DNA of 64,000 nucleotides from Jannaschia sp. M317 (GCF_025141175.1 NZ_CP081155.1:468001-532000), one strand, 5' to 3'; positions 41,317 to 51,248 are shown, counted from the stretch's first letter. Numbers and translations: made by a program. Notes: a model not told the origin generated them from the letters alone.

Positions 41317-43790
41317 GCGATACTGACGGAAAGAAACCCCTCGGCCTCTCCGGAGGCGCGCGGAGCGGCCAGGTAAAGCAGAGCTTTGCACGGGGTCGCA
41401 CCAAGAGCGTGGTCGTGGAGACCAAGCGTAAACGTGTGCAGGTCCCCAAGCCGCAGGCGCAGTCCGCGGCTGCGGTCAACGCACAAGGTGGCAAGGCCAG
41501 CGGCACGACCGACGCCGAAATGGATCGCCGCCTGCGCGCGCTTCAGGCCGCCAAAGCCCGCGAGGCCGAAGACGCGGAGCGTCGCGCCGCCGAAGAGCGG
41601 GAGCGCGAAGAAGCCCGCGCCCGTCGTCGCGAAGAGATCGAGACGAAGGAACGCGAAGAGCGGGAGCGCGAAGAGCTGCTCAAGCAGAAGGCTGAAGAAG
41701 ATGCGCGCCGCAAGCGCGAGGCCGAAGAAGCCAAGAACCGCCCGGCACCCGCCCCGGCCGCCGAAGCCGATGCGCCGAAATCCGACGCCCCCGCGCGCCA
41801 GCGGAACCTGGGCCCCGATGCCCGCCCCGGTGGCGGCAACGATGCCAAGCGCAAGCGCGACGACGACAGCGGCAAGCCGCGTGGCGGCGAACGCCGTGGC
41901 GGCAAGCTGACCGTCAACCAGGCTCTGGCCGGTGGCGAAGGCGGGCGCCAACGCTCGCTCGCGTCCATGCGCCGCAAGCAGGAGCGTCAGCGCAAGGGCG
42001 GCGGCGGCGGCTCTCAGAACCAGGAAAAGGTGGCCCGTACCGTGCAGCTGCCCGAGACGATCGTCGTCTCGGAACTGGCCAACCGCATGACCGAACGGGT
42101 TGCGGCCGTGGTCAAGGCGCTGATGCAGAACGGCATGATGGTCACCCAGAACCAGGTGATCGACGCCGACACCGCCGAGCTGATCATCGAGGAATTTGGC
42201 CACAAGGTGCAGCGCGTCTCCGAAGCGGACGTCGAACAAGCCATCGAGGTCGAAGCCGACAAGGACGAGGACCTGAAGGACCGCGCCCCCGTCATCACGA
42301 TCATGGGCCACGTCGACCACGGCAAGACCTCGCTTCTGGACGCGATCCGCAAGACCAAGGTCGTGTCGGGCGAGGCCGGTGGCATCACCCAGCATATCGG
42401 GGCCTATCAGGTCGAAACCAACGGCACCAAACTGTCCTTCCTGGACACGCCGGGCCACGCGGCCTTTACCTCCATGCGGGCCCGTGGCGCGCAGGTGACG
42501 GATATTGTGGTTCTGGTCGTGGCCGCCGATGACGCGGTCATGCCCCAGACGATCGAGGCCATCCATCACGCCAAGGCGGCAGGCGTTCCGATGATCGTCG
42601 CGATCAACAAGATCGATCTGCCCGCCGCCGACGCCAACCGCGTTCGCACGGACCTGCTGCAGCACGAAGTCATCGTCGAAGCGATGTCTGGTGAGGTTCA
42701 GGACGTCGAAGTGTCGGCCGCGACCGGTCAGGGCCTGGATCAACTGCTGGAGGCCATCGCGCTTCAGGCCGAGATCCTGGAGCTGAAGGCAAACCCAGAC
42801 CGCGCTGCACAAGGTGCTGTTATCGAAGCACAACTGGACGTTGGTCGCGGTCCCGTGGCCACCGTTCTGGTGCAGAACGGCACGTTGCGCCGGGGCGACA
42901 TCTTTGTCGTGGGCGAGCAGTGGGGCAAGGTCCGCGCGCTGGTCAATGACCAGGGTGACCGCGTCAACGAGGCCGGTCCGTCCGTCCCCGTCGAGGTGCT
43001 GGGCCTGAACGGCACGCCGGAGGCCGGCGACGTTCTGAACGTTGTGAAGACCGAAGCCGAAGCGCGCGAGATCGCAGAGTACCGCGAGCAAGCCGCCAAG
43101 GACAAACGCGCCGCTGCGGGTGCCGCCACGACGCTGGATCAGCTGCTGGCGAACGCCAAAGCCGACGAAAGCGTGTCGGAGCTGCCGATCCTGGTGAAAG
43201 CCGACGTGCAGGGGTCTGCCGAGGCGATCATTCAGGCGATGGAAAAGATCGGCAACGATGAAGTACGCGTCCGCGTGCTGCACTCGGGCGTCGGTGCCAT
43301 CACCGAATCCGACATCACCCTGGCCGAAGCTTCGGGCGCGCCGGTTATCGGCTTCAACGTCCGGGCCAACGCGCCCGCAAGGGCCGCGGCCAACCAGAAA
43401 GGCGTGGAAATCCGTTACTATTCCGTCATCTACGACCTTGTGGATGATGTGAAGGCGGCGGCGTCGGGCCTGTTGTCGGCAGAGGTTCGCGAGAACTTCA
43501 TCGGCTACGCAGAGATCCGCGAGACGTTCCGCGTCACCGGAATCGGCAATGTTGCCGGTTGCCTGGTGACCGAGGGCGTCGCGCGTCGCTCGGCGGGTGT
43601 GCGCCTGCTGCGGGACAACACCGTGATCCACGAAGGCACGCTGAAAACGCTCAAGCGCTTCAAGGACGAGGTGAAGGAAGTGCAGTCCGGTCAGGAATGC
43701 GGCATGGCCTTCGAGAACTACGACGACATCCGCAAGGGCGACGTCATCGAGATCTTCGAGCGCGAAGAGGTCGAGCGTTCGCTCGCCTGA
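41313..43790 (+). CDS. infB: Translation initiation factor IF-2
   Basis: 825 residues. It brings formyl-methionyl-tRNA to the 30S subunit. The N-terminal 215 residues are charged and low-complexity (Arg/Glu/Lys). The GTPase core has GHVDHGKT (residues 332-339), DTPGH and NKID. Domains II-IV end with the conserved [28 protein letters not shown] segment. Start at 41313 overlaps the preceding stop. A strong terminator follows. Confidence 0.98.
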   Translation: MSDTDGKKPLGLSGGARSGQVKQSFARGRTKSVVVETKRKRVQVPKPQAQSAAAVNAQGGKASGTTDAEMDRRLRALQAAKAREAEDAERRAAEEREREEARARRREEIETKEREEREREELLKQKAEEDARRKREAEEAKNRPAPAPAAEADAPKSDAPARQRNLGPDARPGGGNDAKRKRDDDSGKPRGGERRGGKLTVNQALAGGEGGRQRSLASMRRKQERQRKGGGGGSQNQEKVARTVQLPETIVVSELANRMTERVAAVVKALMQNGMMVTQNQVIDADTAELIIEEFGHKVQRVSEADVEQAIEVEADKDEDLKDRAPVITIMGHVDHGKTSLLDAIRKTKVVSGEAGGITQHIGAYQVETNGTKLSFLDTPGHAAFTSMRARGAQVTDIVVLVVAADDAVMPQTIEAIHHAKAAGVPMIVAINKIDLPAADANRVRTDLLQHEVIVEAMSGEVQDVEVSAATGQGLDQLLEAIALQAEILELKANPDRAAQGAVIEAQLDVGRGPVATVLVQNGTLRRGDIFVVGEQWGKVRALVNDQGDRVNEAGPSVPVEVLGLNGTPEAGDVLNVVKTEAEAREIAEYREQAAKDKRAAAGAATTLDQLLANAKADESVSELPILVKADVQGSAEAIIQAMEKIGNDEVRVRVLHSGVGAITESDITLAEASGAPVIGFNVRANAPARAAANQKGVEIRYYSVIYDLVDDVKAAASGLLSAEVRENFIGYAEIRETFRVTGIGNVAGCLVTEGVARRSAGVRLLRDNTVIHEGTLKTLKRFKDEVKEVQSGQECGMAFENYDDIRKGDVIEIFEREEVERSLA

Positions 43791-43814
43791 TCCGACATCG
43801 GAAATTCACGGATT

Positions 43815-43839
43815 GGGGCCCTTTCGGGGGCCCCTTTTT
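43815..43839 (+). terminator. Intrinsic terminator of the rimP-nusA-infB operon
   Basis: GGGGCCC, a six-base loop, GGGCCCC, then five T residues, 25 bases after the infB stop. The spacing and T tract are textbook for Rho-independent termination. Confidence 0.88.
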
Positions 43840-43877
43840 ACGTTTTGGGGGAAAACTCCGGGCCCTGCGGTCACGCC

Positions 43878-44336
43878 CTACTTGGGCGGACGCGCCATGA
43901 AGATGGGGTGCGGCTCGAACGGCTTGCCCTTGATCGGCTCGGACGTGCTGGCGCGGGATATGGCCGGGGTCACGCGGCGCTTGGCCGGGCCGGGCACGGT
44001 CGAGCTGGGGGCATAGGTCGCGGGGGTCTCTTCGGGAGTGACGCGCGGTGCGGGGGCGCGGATCGGGGTGGGGCGTGACTGCATACGCAGCAGGCTCAGC
44101 ACCTCCAACGTCAGACGCATGTGCACGCCCCGCAGCATCAGGCTGAGGCCCAGGGCGATCAGGAGCGCTGCGGGCAGCGCACGGGTTGCCAGCGCCCCTG
44201 GACCGGACGCCACGCCCTCCCCCTGCCCCAGAGCGAGAGCCGCTGCGAACAGTCCCCCTGCGACTGAGAGGACACCCACCGCGATGCCGAGCGCGGCAAA
44301 GCTGCGGGGTAGGCGGGCCTGTGTGGGGTCGGTCAT
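43878..44336 (-). CDS. Hypothetical membrane protein
   Basis: 152 residues with two hydrophobic helices (about 15-38 and 51-68), then a proline/threonine/arginine-rich tail (PTPIRAPAPRVTPEETPAT...) with a PIFMARPPK end. No family is recognised; the membrane/disordered layout suggests a small membrane-associated protein. It is convergent to infB and opposite to its terminator. Coding is supported by the coherent membrane segments, although no ribosome site was convincing. Confidence 0.6.
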   Translation of the reverse strand: MTDPTQARLPRSFAALGIAVGVLSVAGGLFAAALALGQGEGVASGPGALATRALPAALLIALGLSLMLRGVHMRLTLEVLSLLRMQSRPTPIRAPAPRVTPEETPATYAPSSTVPGPAKRRVTPAISRASTSEPIKGKPFEPHPIFMARPPK

Positions 44337-44390
44337 CGGTTTGCTCCGGTGTTTTCCCCAGTGTTCGGAAAATCCCGAGTCGCGCCAATG

Positions 44391-44418
44391 AAAAAGGCCG
44401 CCCCCGATGGGAGCGGCC
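44391..44418 (-). terminator. Intrinsic terminator of petABC
   Basis: On the minus strand GGCCGCTCC, a short loop and GGGGGCGGCC followed by TTTTT (44395-44391), 27 bases after the cytochrome c1 stop. It fits the end of the bc1 operon. Confidence 0.85.
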
Positions 44419-44444
44419 CGATTTCTGCCGATGGTGCCTTAGAC

Positions 44445-45266
44445 CTAGGCGGTTTCCCGCGGGCCCTTGCCTTTGACCGGCGCCCAGATGCGCTTGTTGG
44501 TCAGATACAGCAGGACCGACAGGACCAGCAGCATCAGAACGGCGGTAAAGCCCATCTGCTTGCGCGCGGCCAGCTTCGGCTCTGCGGACCACATCAGGAA
44601 GGCCGAGACATCGACGGCGATGTTCTCGATATCGGTGGGGGCACCGTCGTCATATTCGACATCGTCGCCGTAGATCGGCGGCGCCATGGAAATCCAGCCC
44701 CCCGGAAAGGCGGTGTTCTCATAGAGAACCGTGCCCGCCTGTTCCTTTTCCTCGCCAGTGTAACCCAGCAGCAGGGAAGCGATGTATTCCGGGCCGCCCA
44801 TACCGTTGACGAACTGGTTGATACCCAGGTTCGCCGGACCGTGGAAACCGGCACGTGCCTTGGCCATCAACGACAGGTCGGGGGCCCCGACCGAGTTGTT
44901 GGCCGGGAAGGGATCGGTCCATTCCATCGGGCGCAGACCGTCGATCGACGGATCATAGAGGTGACGGTTCGCGGTTTCGTCCGCAACGAAGATCTCGTTG
45001 GCGACATAGGCTTTGGCCTGCGCCTCGGAGAAGCCGACGCCCCCCTCGTCCGCAAGCGTCCGCAGCGGCACGAACTTCAGCCCGTGACAGCCGGCGCAAA
45101 CCTGAGTGTAGACCTTGAGCCCGCGTTGCAGCTGGTTCTGGTCATAGGTGCCGAACGGCCCCTCGAACGGGAAGTCGAAATCCTCGACGTGGCCCGCCCC
45201 CCCGGCGGCCAGAGCCGCCGAGGTGGAGAATGCCAGGACGGCGAGGGTCTTGGTGATGATACGCAT
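44445..45266 (-). CDS. petC: Cytochrome c1
   Basis: 273-residue subunit of the bc1 complex, with a signal peptide (first 20 residues), haem-binding CAGCH (Cys57, Cys60, His61), the APPIYG region with the methionine/sixth ligand area, and a C-terminal membrane anchor near residue 245-265. It passes electrons from the Rieske protein to cytochrome c2. The ATG at 45266 (MRIITK) has GAGGGA eight bases upstream and is preferred to one at 45281 that overlaps the petB stop (ATGA). Confidence 0.97.
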   Translation of the reverse strand: MRIITKTLAVLAFSTSAALAAGGAGHVEDFDFPFEGPFGTYDQNQLQRGLKVYTQVCAGCHGLKFVPLRTLADEGGVGFSEAQAKAYVANEIFVADETANRHLYDPSIDGLRPMEWTDPFPANNSVGAPDLSLMAKARAGFHGPANLGINQFVNGMGGPEYIASLLLGYTGEEKEQAGTVLYENTAFPGGWISMAPPIYGDDVEYDDGAPTDIENIAVDVSAFLMWSAEPKLAARKQMGFTAVLMLLVLSVLLYLTNKRIWAPVKGKGPRETA

Positions 45267-45277
45267 CTGTCTGTCCC

Positions 45278-46627
45278 TCATTCGGCCGGAGTTGCGGATT
45301 TTTCAGCGGACGCATCCGCATCCTTGCCGCCGTAGTGCGATTTGAAATCTTCTTCGATGGTCGCGGGCCGAGGCAGCGGCTTCTCGGTGACGCCGAGCAA
45401 CGGCAGGATCACCAGGAAGTACGCGAACCAATAGGCCGAAGCGATCAGCGAGATGGAGGCCCAAGGCTCCTCTGCGGGCATGGCACCCAGCCACATCAGC
45501 AGGAAGAAATCGAGGACCAACAGCCAGAACCAGAACTTGAACCGCGGACGATAGCGACCCGAGCGAACCGACGACGTGTCGAGCCAGGGGGCGAACGCCA
45601 TGATGGCGATGGCGCCGAACATGGCCAGCACGCCGAAGAACTTGGCGTCGATGATGCCGCCGGTGATCCAGCTGGCCCCGATGACGACCCAGACGTCCGC
45701 CGTGAAGGCGCGCAGGATCGCGTAGAACGGCAGGAAGTACCATTCGGGCACGATGTGCGCCGGCGTCGCCAGCGGGTTCGCCTCGATGTAGTTGTCGGGG
45801 TGACCCAGGTAGTTGGGCATGAAGCCTACGATCGCAAAGAAGATCAGCAGCACGACCGCAAGCGCGAAGACGTCCTTGATCACGAAGTACGGCCAGAAGG
45901 GCAGCGTGTCGGCCTTGGCTTCGGCTTTCGACGTGCGGCGCACCTCGACCCCGGTGGGGTTGTTGTTGCCGGTCGTGTGGAACGCCCAGACGTGCACGAT
46001 GGTCAGGCCCAGGATCAGGAAGGGCATCAGGTAGTGCAGCGAGAAGAAGCGGTTCAGCGTCGCATTGCCGACCGCCGGTCCACCCAGCAGCCAGGCCTGC
46101 AGCGCCTCGCCCACGAAGGGAATCGCGCCGAACAGGCCGGTGATCACAGTCGCACCCCAGAAGGACATCTGACCCCAGGGCAGAACGTAGCCCATGAATG
46201 CGGTGCCCATCATCAGCAGGTAGATGACGATGCCGATGATCCACGTGATCTCGCGCGGGGCCTTGTAGGACCCGTAGTAGAGGTTGCGGAAGATGTGGGC
46301 ATAAACCGCCACAAAGAACAGCGACGCGCCGTTGGCGTGGATGTAGCGCAGGGCCCAGCCACCGTTGACGTTGCGCATGATGTGCTCGACCGAGGCAAAG
46401 GCCAGGTCGACCTGCGGGGTGTAGTGCATCACCAGGACGATGCCGGTGATGATCTGCATGACCAGGGTGAAGACCAGGATGATGCCCCAGATCCACATCC
46501 AGTTCAGGTTCTTGGGCGTGGGGATCATCAGGGTGTCATAGAGCAGCCCGACGATGGGCAGGCGCTTGTGAACCCAGGTTTCGGCTTTTGTGCCCGGCTC
46601 GTAATGGTCGTGGGGAATACCACTCAT
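45278..46627 (-). CDS. petB: Cytochrome b
   Basis: 449 residues, the quinol-oxidising and -reducing core of the bc1 complex with eight membrane helices. Histidine ligands to the two b haems sit in the paired helices ([24 protein letters not shown] and [19 protein letters not shown]). [14 protein letters not shown] is the Qo PEWY motif and [18 protein letters not shown] belongs to helix C. The start at 46627 follows petA by 11 bases, in a translated operon. Confidence 0.98.
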   Translation of the reverse strand: MSGIPHDHYEPGTKAETWVHKRLPIVGLLYDTLMIPTPKNLNWMWIWGIILVFTLVMQIITGIVLVMHYTPQVDLAFASVEHIMRNVNGGWALRYIHANGASLFFVAVYAHIFRNLYYGSYKAPREITWIIGIVIYLLMMGTAFMGYVLPWGQMSFWGATVITGLFGAIPFVGEALQAWLLGGPAVGNATLNRFFSLHYLMPFLILGLTIVHVWAFHTTGNNNPTGVEVRRTSKAEAKADTLPFWPYFVIKDVFALAVVLLIFFAIVGFMPNYLGHPDNYIEANPLATPAHIVPEWYFLPFYAILRAFTADVWVVIGASWITGGIIDAKFFGVLAMFGAIAIMAFAPWLDTSSVRSGRYRPRFKFWFWLLVLDFFLLMWLGAMPAEEPWASISLIASAYWFAYFLVILPLLGVTEKPLPRPATIEEDFKSHYGGKDADASAEKSATPAE

Positions 46628-46638
46628 GGCGTCTCTCC

Positions 46639-47199
46639 TCAGCCCAGCTTGATGATGGTGCCGTCGAAGACGGCGGGCGGCACAGGCAGGTTGCGCGGCG
46701 CGGGGCCACGGCGGATCCGACCGGCGGTGTCATAGTGCGAGCCGTGGCAGGGACAGAACCAGCCACCGAAGTCGCCGGCCCCGTCACCCAGCGGCACGCA
46801 GCCGAGGTGCGTGCAGACGCCCATCATGACCAGCCATTCACCGTCTTCCGACAGGGCGCGGTTTTCGTCGGTCGCGGGGGCCGCGTCCTCGATGTTGGAA
46901 TTGTAGGCCAGCGGATCGGGCAGATCGCCCAGATCGACGGCACGTCCGGCCTCGATTTCCTCGGGCGTGCGTCGGCGGATGAACACCGGCTTGCCCAGCC
47001 AGAGCGCGGTGATCTGCGATCCCGGCTCCACCTCGGAGACGTCGACGTCGATGGAGGCAAGCGCCTTCACGTCGGCGGAAGGGTTCATCTGGTTGACCAG
47101 TGGCCAGACCGCAGCCCCCGTCGCCACGATCCCCGCGCCAGCCGTGGCGTAGTAGAGAAAGTCGCGGCGGGTGCCTGTGTGATCGTCTGCATGTGACAC
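46639..47199 (-). CDS. petA: Ubiquinol-cytochrome c reductase Rieske iron-sulfur subunit
   Basis: 186 residues (with the GTG start at 47199 read as Met). A twin-arginine motif [13 protein letters not shown] and a single N-terminal membrane helix precede the soluble [2Fe-2S] domain with CTHLGC (Cys129, His131) and CPCHGSH (Cys149-His152). The start [14 protein letters not shown] matches the Rhodobacter capsulatus protein as I remember it, and GGGAG lies nine bases upstream. An ATG at 47208 (MPSVSHADD) is the alternative, with poor spacing. petB and petC follow. Confidence 0.96.
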   Translation of the reverse strand: MSHADDHTGTRRDFLYYATAGAGIVATGAAVWPLVNQMNPSADVKALASIDVDVSEVEPGSQITALWLGKPVFIRRRTPEEIEAGRAVDLGDLPDPLAYNSNIEDAAPATDENRALSEDGEWLVMMGVCTHLGCVPLGDGAGDFGGWFCPCHGSHYDTAGRIRRGPAPRNLPVPPAVFDGTIIKLG

Positions 47200-47210
47200 T
47201 GAAGGCATCT

Positions 47211-47222
47211 CCCGTATCGGTG
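47211..47222. repeat. 12-bp direct repeat copy A in the petA leader
   Basis: CCCGTATCGGTG, identical to copy B at 47273-47284, 62 bp apart. This copy overlaps the ribosome-site region of petA (CACCGATACGGGAG on the minus strand). No other partner was noted; purpose unknown. Confidence 0.5.
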
Positions 47223-47272
47223 AGGCGTATCTGCCCCGTCCTTGAAATTCGCAAAGGCGCACCCAAGGCGCA

Positions 47273-47284
47273 CCCGTATCGGTG
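47273..47284. repeat. 12-bp direct repeat copy B upstream of petA
   Basis: The second copy of CCCGTATCGGTG. It is followed by CCTCTTAG. The two copies might mark an operator pair or a past duplication that brought petA next to the decayed transporter. Confidence 0.5.
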
Positions 47285-47342
47285 CCTCTTAGCCCGAACG
47301 CGAGGCAAAGTGCCAGCGGACAATCGACCGCAGGGGGGCGGT

Positions 47343-48196
47343 TATCGCGCCAGTCGCATCAGGGCGACACTGCTCAGTGTCACGAAGGTAGAGGCGTTGC
47401 GCGCCAGGTCCACCCGTTCACGCAGGATCAAGGCCCCGGTCAGCACGGCAAAGACGATCGACGTCTCGCGTAGGGCGACCGCCAAGGCCAGCGGGACCAA
47501 GGTAAAGGCTTGGACACCAATGGCATAGGCGGCAAGGCTGGCCCGACCGCCGAAAGAGAACGGCAGCAGGGCAGCGACCGGACAGGGCCGGCCGCTTGAT
47601 CCGGACGCTGGCCCCCAAGGGCAAAGGCCCCGGGGACGGTGATACGGTCGAAGAAGGCGACCGGACGGCCCGACAGGCGCGCCGATCCGGTTGACCGTGC
47701 TTTAAGCCGCGATGAAACGCCCGGTTATCAAAGCCGCCACCAGGGCACGGGGATTCGCGCGACCCGCGCGGGCCGGGCCAATGGACAGAATACCGATGGC
47801 GCTCAATCCCTTGGCCGCCATCGTCAGCCCCGGCACCATCGCCCCAAGCACCGCGACCGCGACCTGCGCCACGATCAACCGGTCAGCGGACAGACCTGGG
47901 TCCGGGCACCCAGATGGCAGGCCTGCGACGGGAACCACCGGGGGCCGAAGGGCAGCACGACGCCCAGCGCCATTCAGGGCCGGGACGCGGCGTCCGGGGT
48001 TGGACAGGCCATTACCGCCAGCACGCCGCCGCCCCTATGGCCAATGGACATCCCAGCCATTTCCGTCCGCTTGCCGTCGCCCATTGACCACTGCGGCCCT
48101 GGTCGCGTGCAGGAAGGCGGCGAGCGGACCGGTAAGGAACACGGTCACGCTGATGCGGCCATCTGGCGGCACCGCAGGCGCCCCGTCAATTGCCAT
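47343..48196 (-). pseudogene. Decayed DMT-superfamily (EamA) permease
   Basis: Pieces of one EamA-type permease can be read in different frames on the minus strand. The C-terminal part (47343-47600, VAALLPFSFGG... ALRETSIVFAVL... ERVDLARN... ALMRLAR) is intact and matches the second EamA repeat. A central part (47702-47938, MAAKGLSAIGILSI... ALITGRFIAA) ends at a stop; the segment RPVAFFDRITVPGAFALGG between is in another frame. An N-terminal start (near 48196, ISVTVFLTGPLAAFLHATRAAV) is also broken. Several frameshifts, an internal stop and a deletion show it is dead. Confidence 0.8.
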
Positions 48197-48225
48197 GGGC
48201 CGCGGCGGTGCGCGGGGCGGGGTTC

Positions 48226-48283
48226 TCCAAGGGAGCGGCGCAGCCCCCTTGGATAGGGGAGCGCGAGGGGACAAGTCCCCTCG
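48226..48283 (-). terminator. Two hairpins after the GNAT-GST operon
   Basis: CGAGGGGAC-AA-GTCCCCTCG at 48264-48283 (9-bp perfect stem, two-base loop) and TCCAAGGG...CCCTTGGA at 48226-48233/48246-48253. They follow the GNAT stop (48292) on the minus strand. The dense structure resembles GC-rich intergenic repeats of Rhodobacteraceae; a T tract is lacking. Confidence 0.55.
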
Positions 48284-48291
48284 TCCCCGCC

Positions 48292-48705
48292 TCACAGATC
48301 GCGCGACAGGTCGCGATGTGGCAGGCCCGCGTCATCGTAGATCGGCCCATGCGCCACGAACCCCAGCCGTTCGTAGAATCGAATCGCCTCGATCTGCGCG
48401 CCCAGTGTTGCGCGGGCAAAGGCCATACTGCGCAGCTCTGCCATGACGTGCCGCATCAACGCCGCGCCAAGCCCCCTGCCCCGTGCCCGGCGCAGGACGG
48501 CGACGCGCTGGATCTTGGCGGTGGGGCCCAGGATCTTGACCCGCAGGGTTGCGACCGGGCCATCGGCATCGGTGCCCAGCCAATGCAGACAGTCGGGGTC
48601 TTCGCCGTCGATTTCATCGGCCAGCGCGATGCCCTGCTCTTCGACGAAGACGACCGACCGGATCGCCAGGGGATCGGTCAGGTCGGTGACCCGTTCGATC
48701 TTCAT
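48292..48705 (-). CDS. GNAT family N-acetyltransferase, ElaA-like
   Basis: 137 residues. The fold resembles E. coli ElaA: VVFVEEQGIALADEIDGED near the start, the acetyl-CoA loop ARGRGLGAALM, GAQIEAIRFYERLGF and GPIYDDAGLPHRDL at the end. Substrate unknown. The start at 48705 overlaps the GST stop by ATGA, so it is coupled to that gene. Confidence 0.88.
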   Translation of the reverse strand: MKIERVTDLTDPLAIRSVVFVEEQGIALADEIDGEDPDCLHWLGTDADGPVATLRVKILGPTAKIQRVAVLRRARGRGLGAALMRHVMAELRSMAFARATLGAQIEAIRFYERLGFVAHGPIYDDAGLPHRDLSRDL

Positions 48706-49301
48706 GCAGGGGCCGTACCCGCCATTGCGGGGCGCGTGGCAAAGGTCTCGGCCCAGGCGGTCAGGGCTGGCCGGCCCTCGCGCCAATCGCGATCCGCGTG
48801 ACGGAAATCCAGGTAGCCCAGCGCGCAGCCGACAGCGATTTGCGCGGCATTCAGAGGTCCCTGAAGCAAGGGCATCGACCGCGCCTCCAACGCGTCCAGC
48901 GACCGCGTCACCTTGGTCCACTGCGCGTCCATCCAGGGCGCGTACCACAGCTCTTCGGGACGCAGGCGCCGCTCGTAGACGATGCCGACGGCGGCCTCCA
49001 TGATCGCATCTGCATTGGCCTCCAGCGCGAGCACGTCCCAAAGCCGCGCCTGCGGATAGAGCGTCCCATCTGCATGATCGTTCAGAAACCGCGTGATGAC
49101 CCGGCTGTCATAAAGCGCAGGGCCATCGTCGCGGATCAGCGACGGGATCTTGCCCGACGGGTTCGCGGCATTCACCTCTTCTTCGCCGCCCATGGGGTTG
49201 GCATGGACATCGCGGACCGTCACGTCGCTCAGGCCCAGTTCCTGCAGGGTGACACGGCATTTACGCGCGAACGGAGAGGCGGGAGAGCTGAGGAGTTGCA
49301 T
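48702..49301 (-). CDS. Glutathione S-transferase family protein
   Basis: 199 residues. The N-terminal thioredoxin-like domain has SPASPFARKCRV and NPSGKIPSLI, with the active-site Ser in the first segment. The C-terminal all-helical domain spans about 85-199. It fits beta/zeta-like bacterial GSTs. Substrate unknown. Start 49301 (MQLLSSP) has GGAGA five bases upstream. The GNAT gene follows. Confidence 0.92.
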   Translation of the reverse strand: MQLLSSPASPFARKCRVTLQELGLSDVTVRDVHANPMGGEEEVNAANPSGKIPSLIRDDGPALYDSRVITRFLNDHADGTLYPQARLWDVLALEANADAIMEAAVGIVYERRLRPEELWYAPWMDAQWTKVTRSLDALEARSMPLLQGPLNAAQIAVGCALGYLDFRHADRDWREGRPALTAWAETFATRPAMAGTAPA

Positions 49302-49411
49302 CGGTTTCTCCGAAGGACCATGTGGATTTGCGGCCACCCTATCGGCGCATCCCGAAAAGGCAATCGCCGCCCGCAGGGGGACGGCGACCGCACTGCAACG
49401 CTACCATGGGG

Positions 49412-50506
49412 TCACTTGGGCAGAAGCACGCCCTCGACCACGTGGATGACGCCGTTCGATTGCATGACATCGGCGGTCGTGACTTCCCATGCGGTCCCGT
49501 TTTCGTCGTAGACGAAGACGCGGCCCGACGGTGTGGTCTGGATCGACAGCGCATCGCCGGAGACGGTCCGAAGATGGTTGAAGTCGCCAGCTGCCAGCCC
49601 GCGCGTCAGATCCTCGGACCGCAAGCGCCCCGGCACGACATGCGCTGTCAGGATCTTTTGCAGGCTCTCCAGGTTTTCGGGCTTCAGAAGCGTTTCGACG
49701 GTCCCGGCAGGCAGCGCGGCAAAGGCGTCGTCCGTGGGCGCGAAGACGGTGAACGGACCGGGGCCCTGCAGGGTCTCGACCAGACCGGCGGCCTGCACCG
49801 CGGCCACCAGCGTCGTGTGGATCGGAGAGTTCACGGCGTTCGAGACGATATCGCGATCCATGAACATCACGGCGCCACCGACGGTCGGGTTCTGACCGGT
49901 CCCCGCCTGAGCCGCGGGGGCGTCTTCGGAACCGGGCAAGAGCACCGCGTCGATCACATGAATCACGCCGTTGGACTGCACCACGTCGGCAATGGTCACG
50001 CTGGCCACACCGCCTGTTTCATCCTCCAGCTTGATCGTGTCACCGTCCAGGAACGCCTGAAGGGTGCAGCCCCCCACCGTCTCGACCGGATGGCGACCGC
50101 CGTCGCCTGCGATCATCCCACCGATGACATCCGACAGCGCATTGGCGGCGACCACGTGACAGGTCAGCACCTCTTGCAGCGCGGCCTTGTTCTCGGGCTT
50201 CAACAACGTCTCTACCGTGCCGTCGGGCAGCGCCGCGAAGGCCGTGTCGGTGGGCGCGAAAACCGTGAAGGGGCCCGGCCCCTTGAGGGTTTCGACCAGA
50301 TCGGCGGCCTGCACCGCAGCCACAAGCGTCGTATGGATCGGGGAATTCACGGCGTTGTCGATGATGTCGCGATCGACCATCATCGCCGCCCCGCCGACGT
50401 CAGGATTGGCGGCGACATGGCCGTCGGCTAGCAGTTGCCAGGTGGTGCCAAGTACCAGCGTGGCGGTGAAGGCGGTGGTCAGCGTCAACGTGCCCAGGGT
50501 GTTCAT
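49412..50506 (-). CDS. Tandem fasciclin (FAS1) domain secreted protein
   Basis: 364 residues: a signal peptide (about 28), then two FAS1 domains (about 45-190 and 215-363) with near-identical segments: [47 protein letters not shown], and SNGVIHV at the end. FAS1 domains mediate adhesion or bind proteins and glycans; the bacterial role is mostly unknown. The repeats show a recent internal duplication. A second FAS1 gene, with similar upstream sequence, is 1.8 kb away. Confidence 0.93.
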   Translation of the reverse strand: MNTLGTLTLTTAFTATLVLGTTWQLLADGHVAANPDVGGAAMMVDRDIIDNAVNSPIHTTLVAAVQAADLVETLKGPGPFTVFAPTDTAFAALPDGTVETLLKPENKAALQEVLTCHVVAANALSDVIGGMIAGDGGRHPVETVGGCTLQAFLDGDTIKLEDETGGVASVTIADVVQSNGVIHVIDAVLLPGSEDAPAAQAGTGQNPTVGGAVMFMDRDIVSNAVNSPIHTTLVAAVQAAGLVETLQGPGPFTVFAPTDDAFAALPAGTVETLLKPENLESLQKILTAHVVPGRLRSEDLTRGLAAGDFNHLRTVSGDALSIQTTPSGRVFVYDENGTAWEVTTADVMQSNGVIHVVEGVLLPK

Positions 50507-50592
50507 CGGTCTCTCCGTGTTGTCTCCGATGTCAGGTGCATCGGTCAGGGACAGTCACGGAGGCGGCACGGGCGGAGTTTCACCGCACCAGA

Positions 50593-50606
50593 TCACGGTT
50601 TCGTGA
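50593..50606. promoter_or_regulatory. TCACG-N4-CGTGA inverted repeat upstream of the tandem FAS1 gene
   Basis: A perfect five-base-arm dyad with a four-base spacer, 86 bases upstream of the FAS1 start and overlapping the 3' end of paiB. A matching dyad lies 85 bases before the second FAS1 gene. Confidence 0.55.
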
Positions 50607-51210
50607 GGGGTGGATTCAGCATGAGCGCAGAAAGGGTCTCGGTCTCGGATCCGACGCCGCCAGCGACCTGGCCTGCGGCCCGGCGGCGGACATCTTCGGG
50701 TTTGTTCTGGCCCAGTTTCCAGGTGGCATCGATCCGCGTGATGTCCAGCCGGCAGGGCACGATCTGCCGCATCATGCGGTCCAGCACCTCGGGCGTCATC
50801 TTGTCGGCGGTCCAGGGCGTCTTGGGCAGACGGTGTTCGAAGCCCGCGCTCTGACGGTCGAGCATATCGCGCATCGTCTCTTCCGGCAGCCGCGTCAGGC
50901 GACCGCGCAGGTGGGCTGCGACATAGTTCCAGGTCGGCACCTGATCGTCGACGCCATACCAATCGGGCGACAGATAGGCATCCGGCCCGGACACGGCGAT
51001 GACCGCAGGGGCGTCCAGCAGGCGCAGGATCGGGTTCGATCGCACAAGATGCAGATCCGCCGTCGTCGCATCCTCGGACAGAAGAAACGGAACATGCGAG
51101 ATCAGCGGTCCCTCATCCGCATTCACGGCCAGAACGCCGAAGGCGCGGTCGCGCACGAAGGCCAGGGTGGTCGCGTCGGGGGTCTGTCGAAAGGCGGGGT
51201 TCGGATGCAT
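50593..51210 (-). CDS. FMN-binding negative transcriptional regulator, PaiB family
   Basis: 205 residues. FMN-binding split-barrel fold with AFGVLAVNADEGPLISHVPFLL near the N-terminus, a PDAYLSPDWYG segment and VPTWNYVAAHLRG in the middle, and KPEDVR near the end, all typical of PaiB-like proteins (in Bacillus PaiB is a transcriptional repressor of sporulation genes). The role here is unclear. The start at 51210 (MHPNPAFR) is the typical PaiB N-terminus. It diverges from the DMT permease over a TATAAT palindrome. Confidence 0.87.
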   Translation of the reverse strand: MHPNPAFRQTPDATTLAFVRDRAFGVLAVNADEGPLISHVPFLLSEDATTADLHLVRSNPILRLLDAPAVIAVSGPDAYLSPDWYGVDDQVPTWNYVAAHLRGRLTRLPEETMRDMLDRQSAGFEHRLPKTPWTADKMTPEVLDRMMRQIVPCRLDITRIDATWKLGQNKPEDVRRRAAGQVAGGVGSETETLSALMLNPPLTKP

Positions 51211-51248
51211 GGCGGATCTGTGCCGCAGGCCGGGCGGCCTGGGCAACG

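Noticed and set aside
38872..43631. Long minus-strand frames opposite nusA and infB
   Set aside because: Composition and lack of motifs are those of antisense frames in strongly biased genes.
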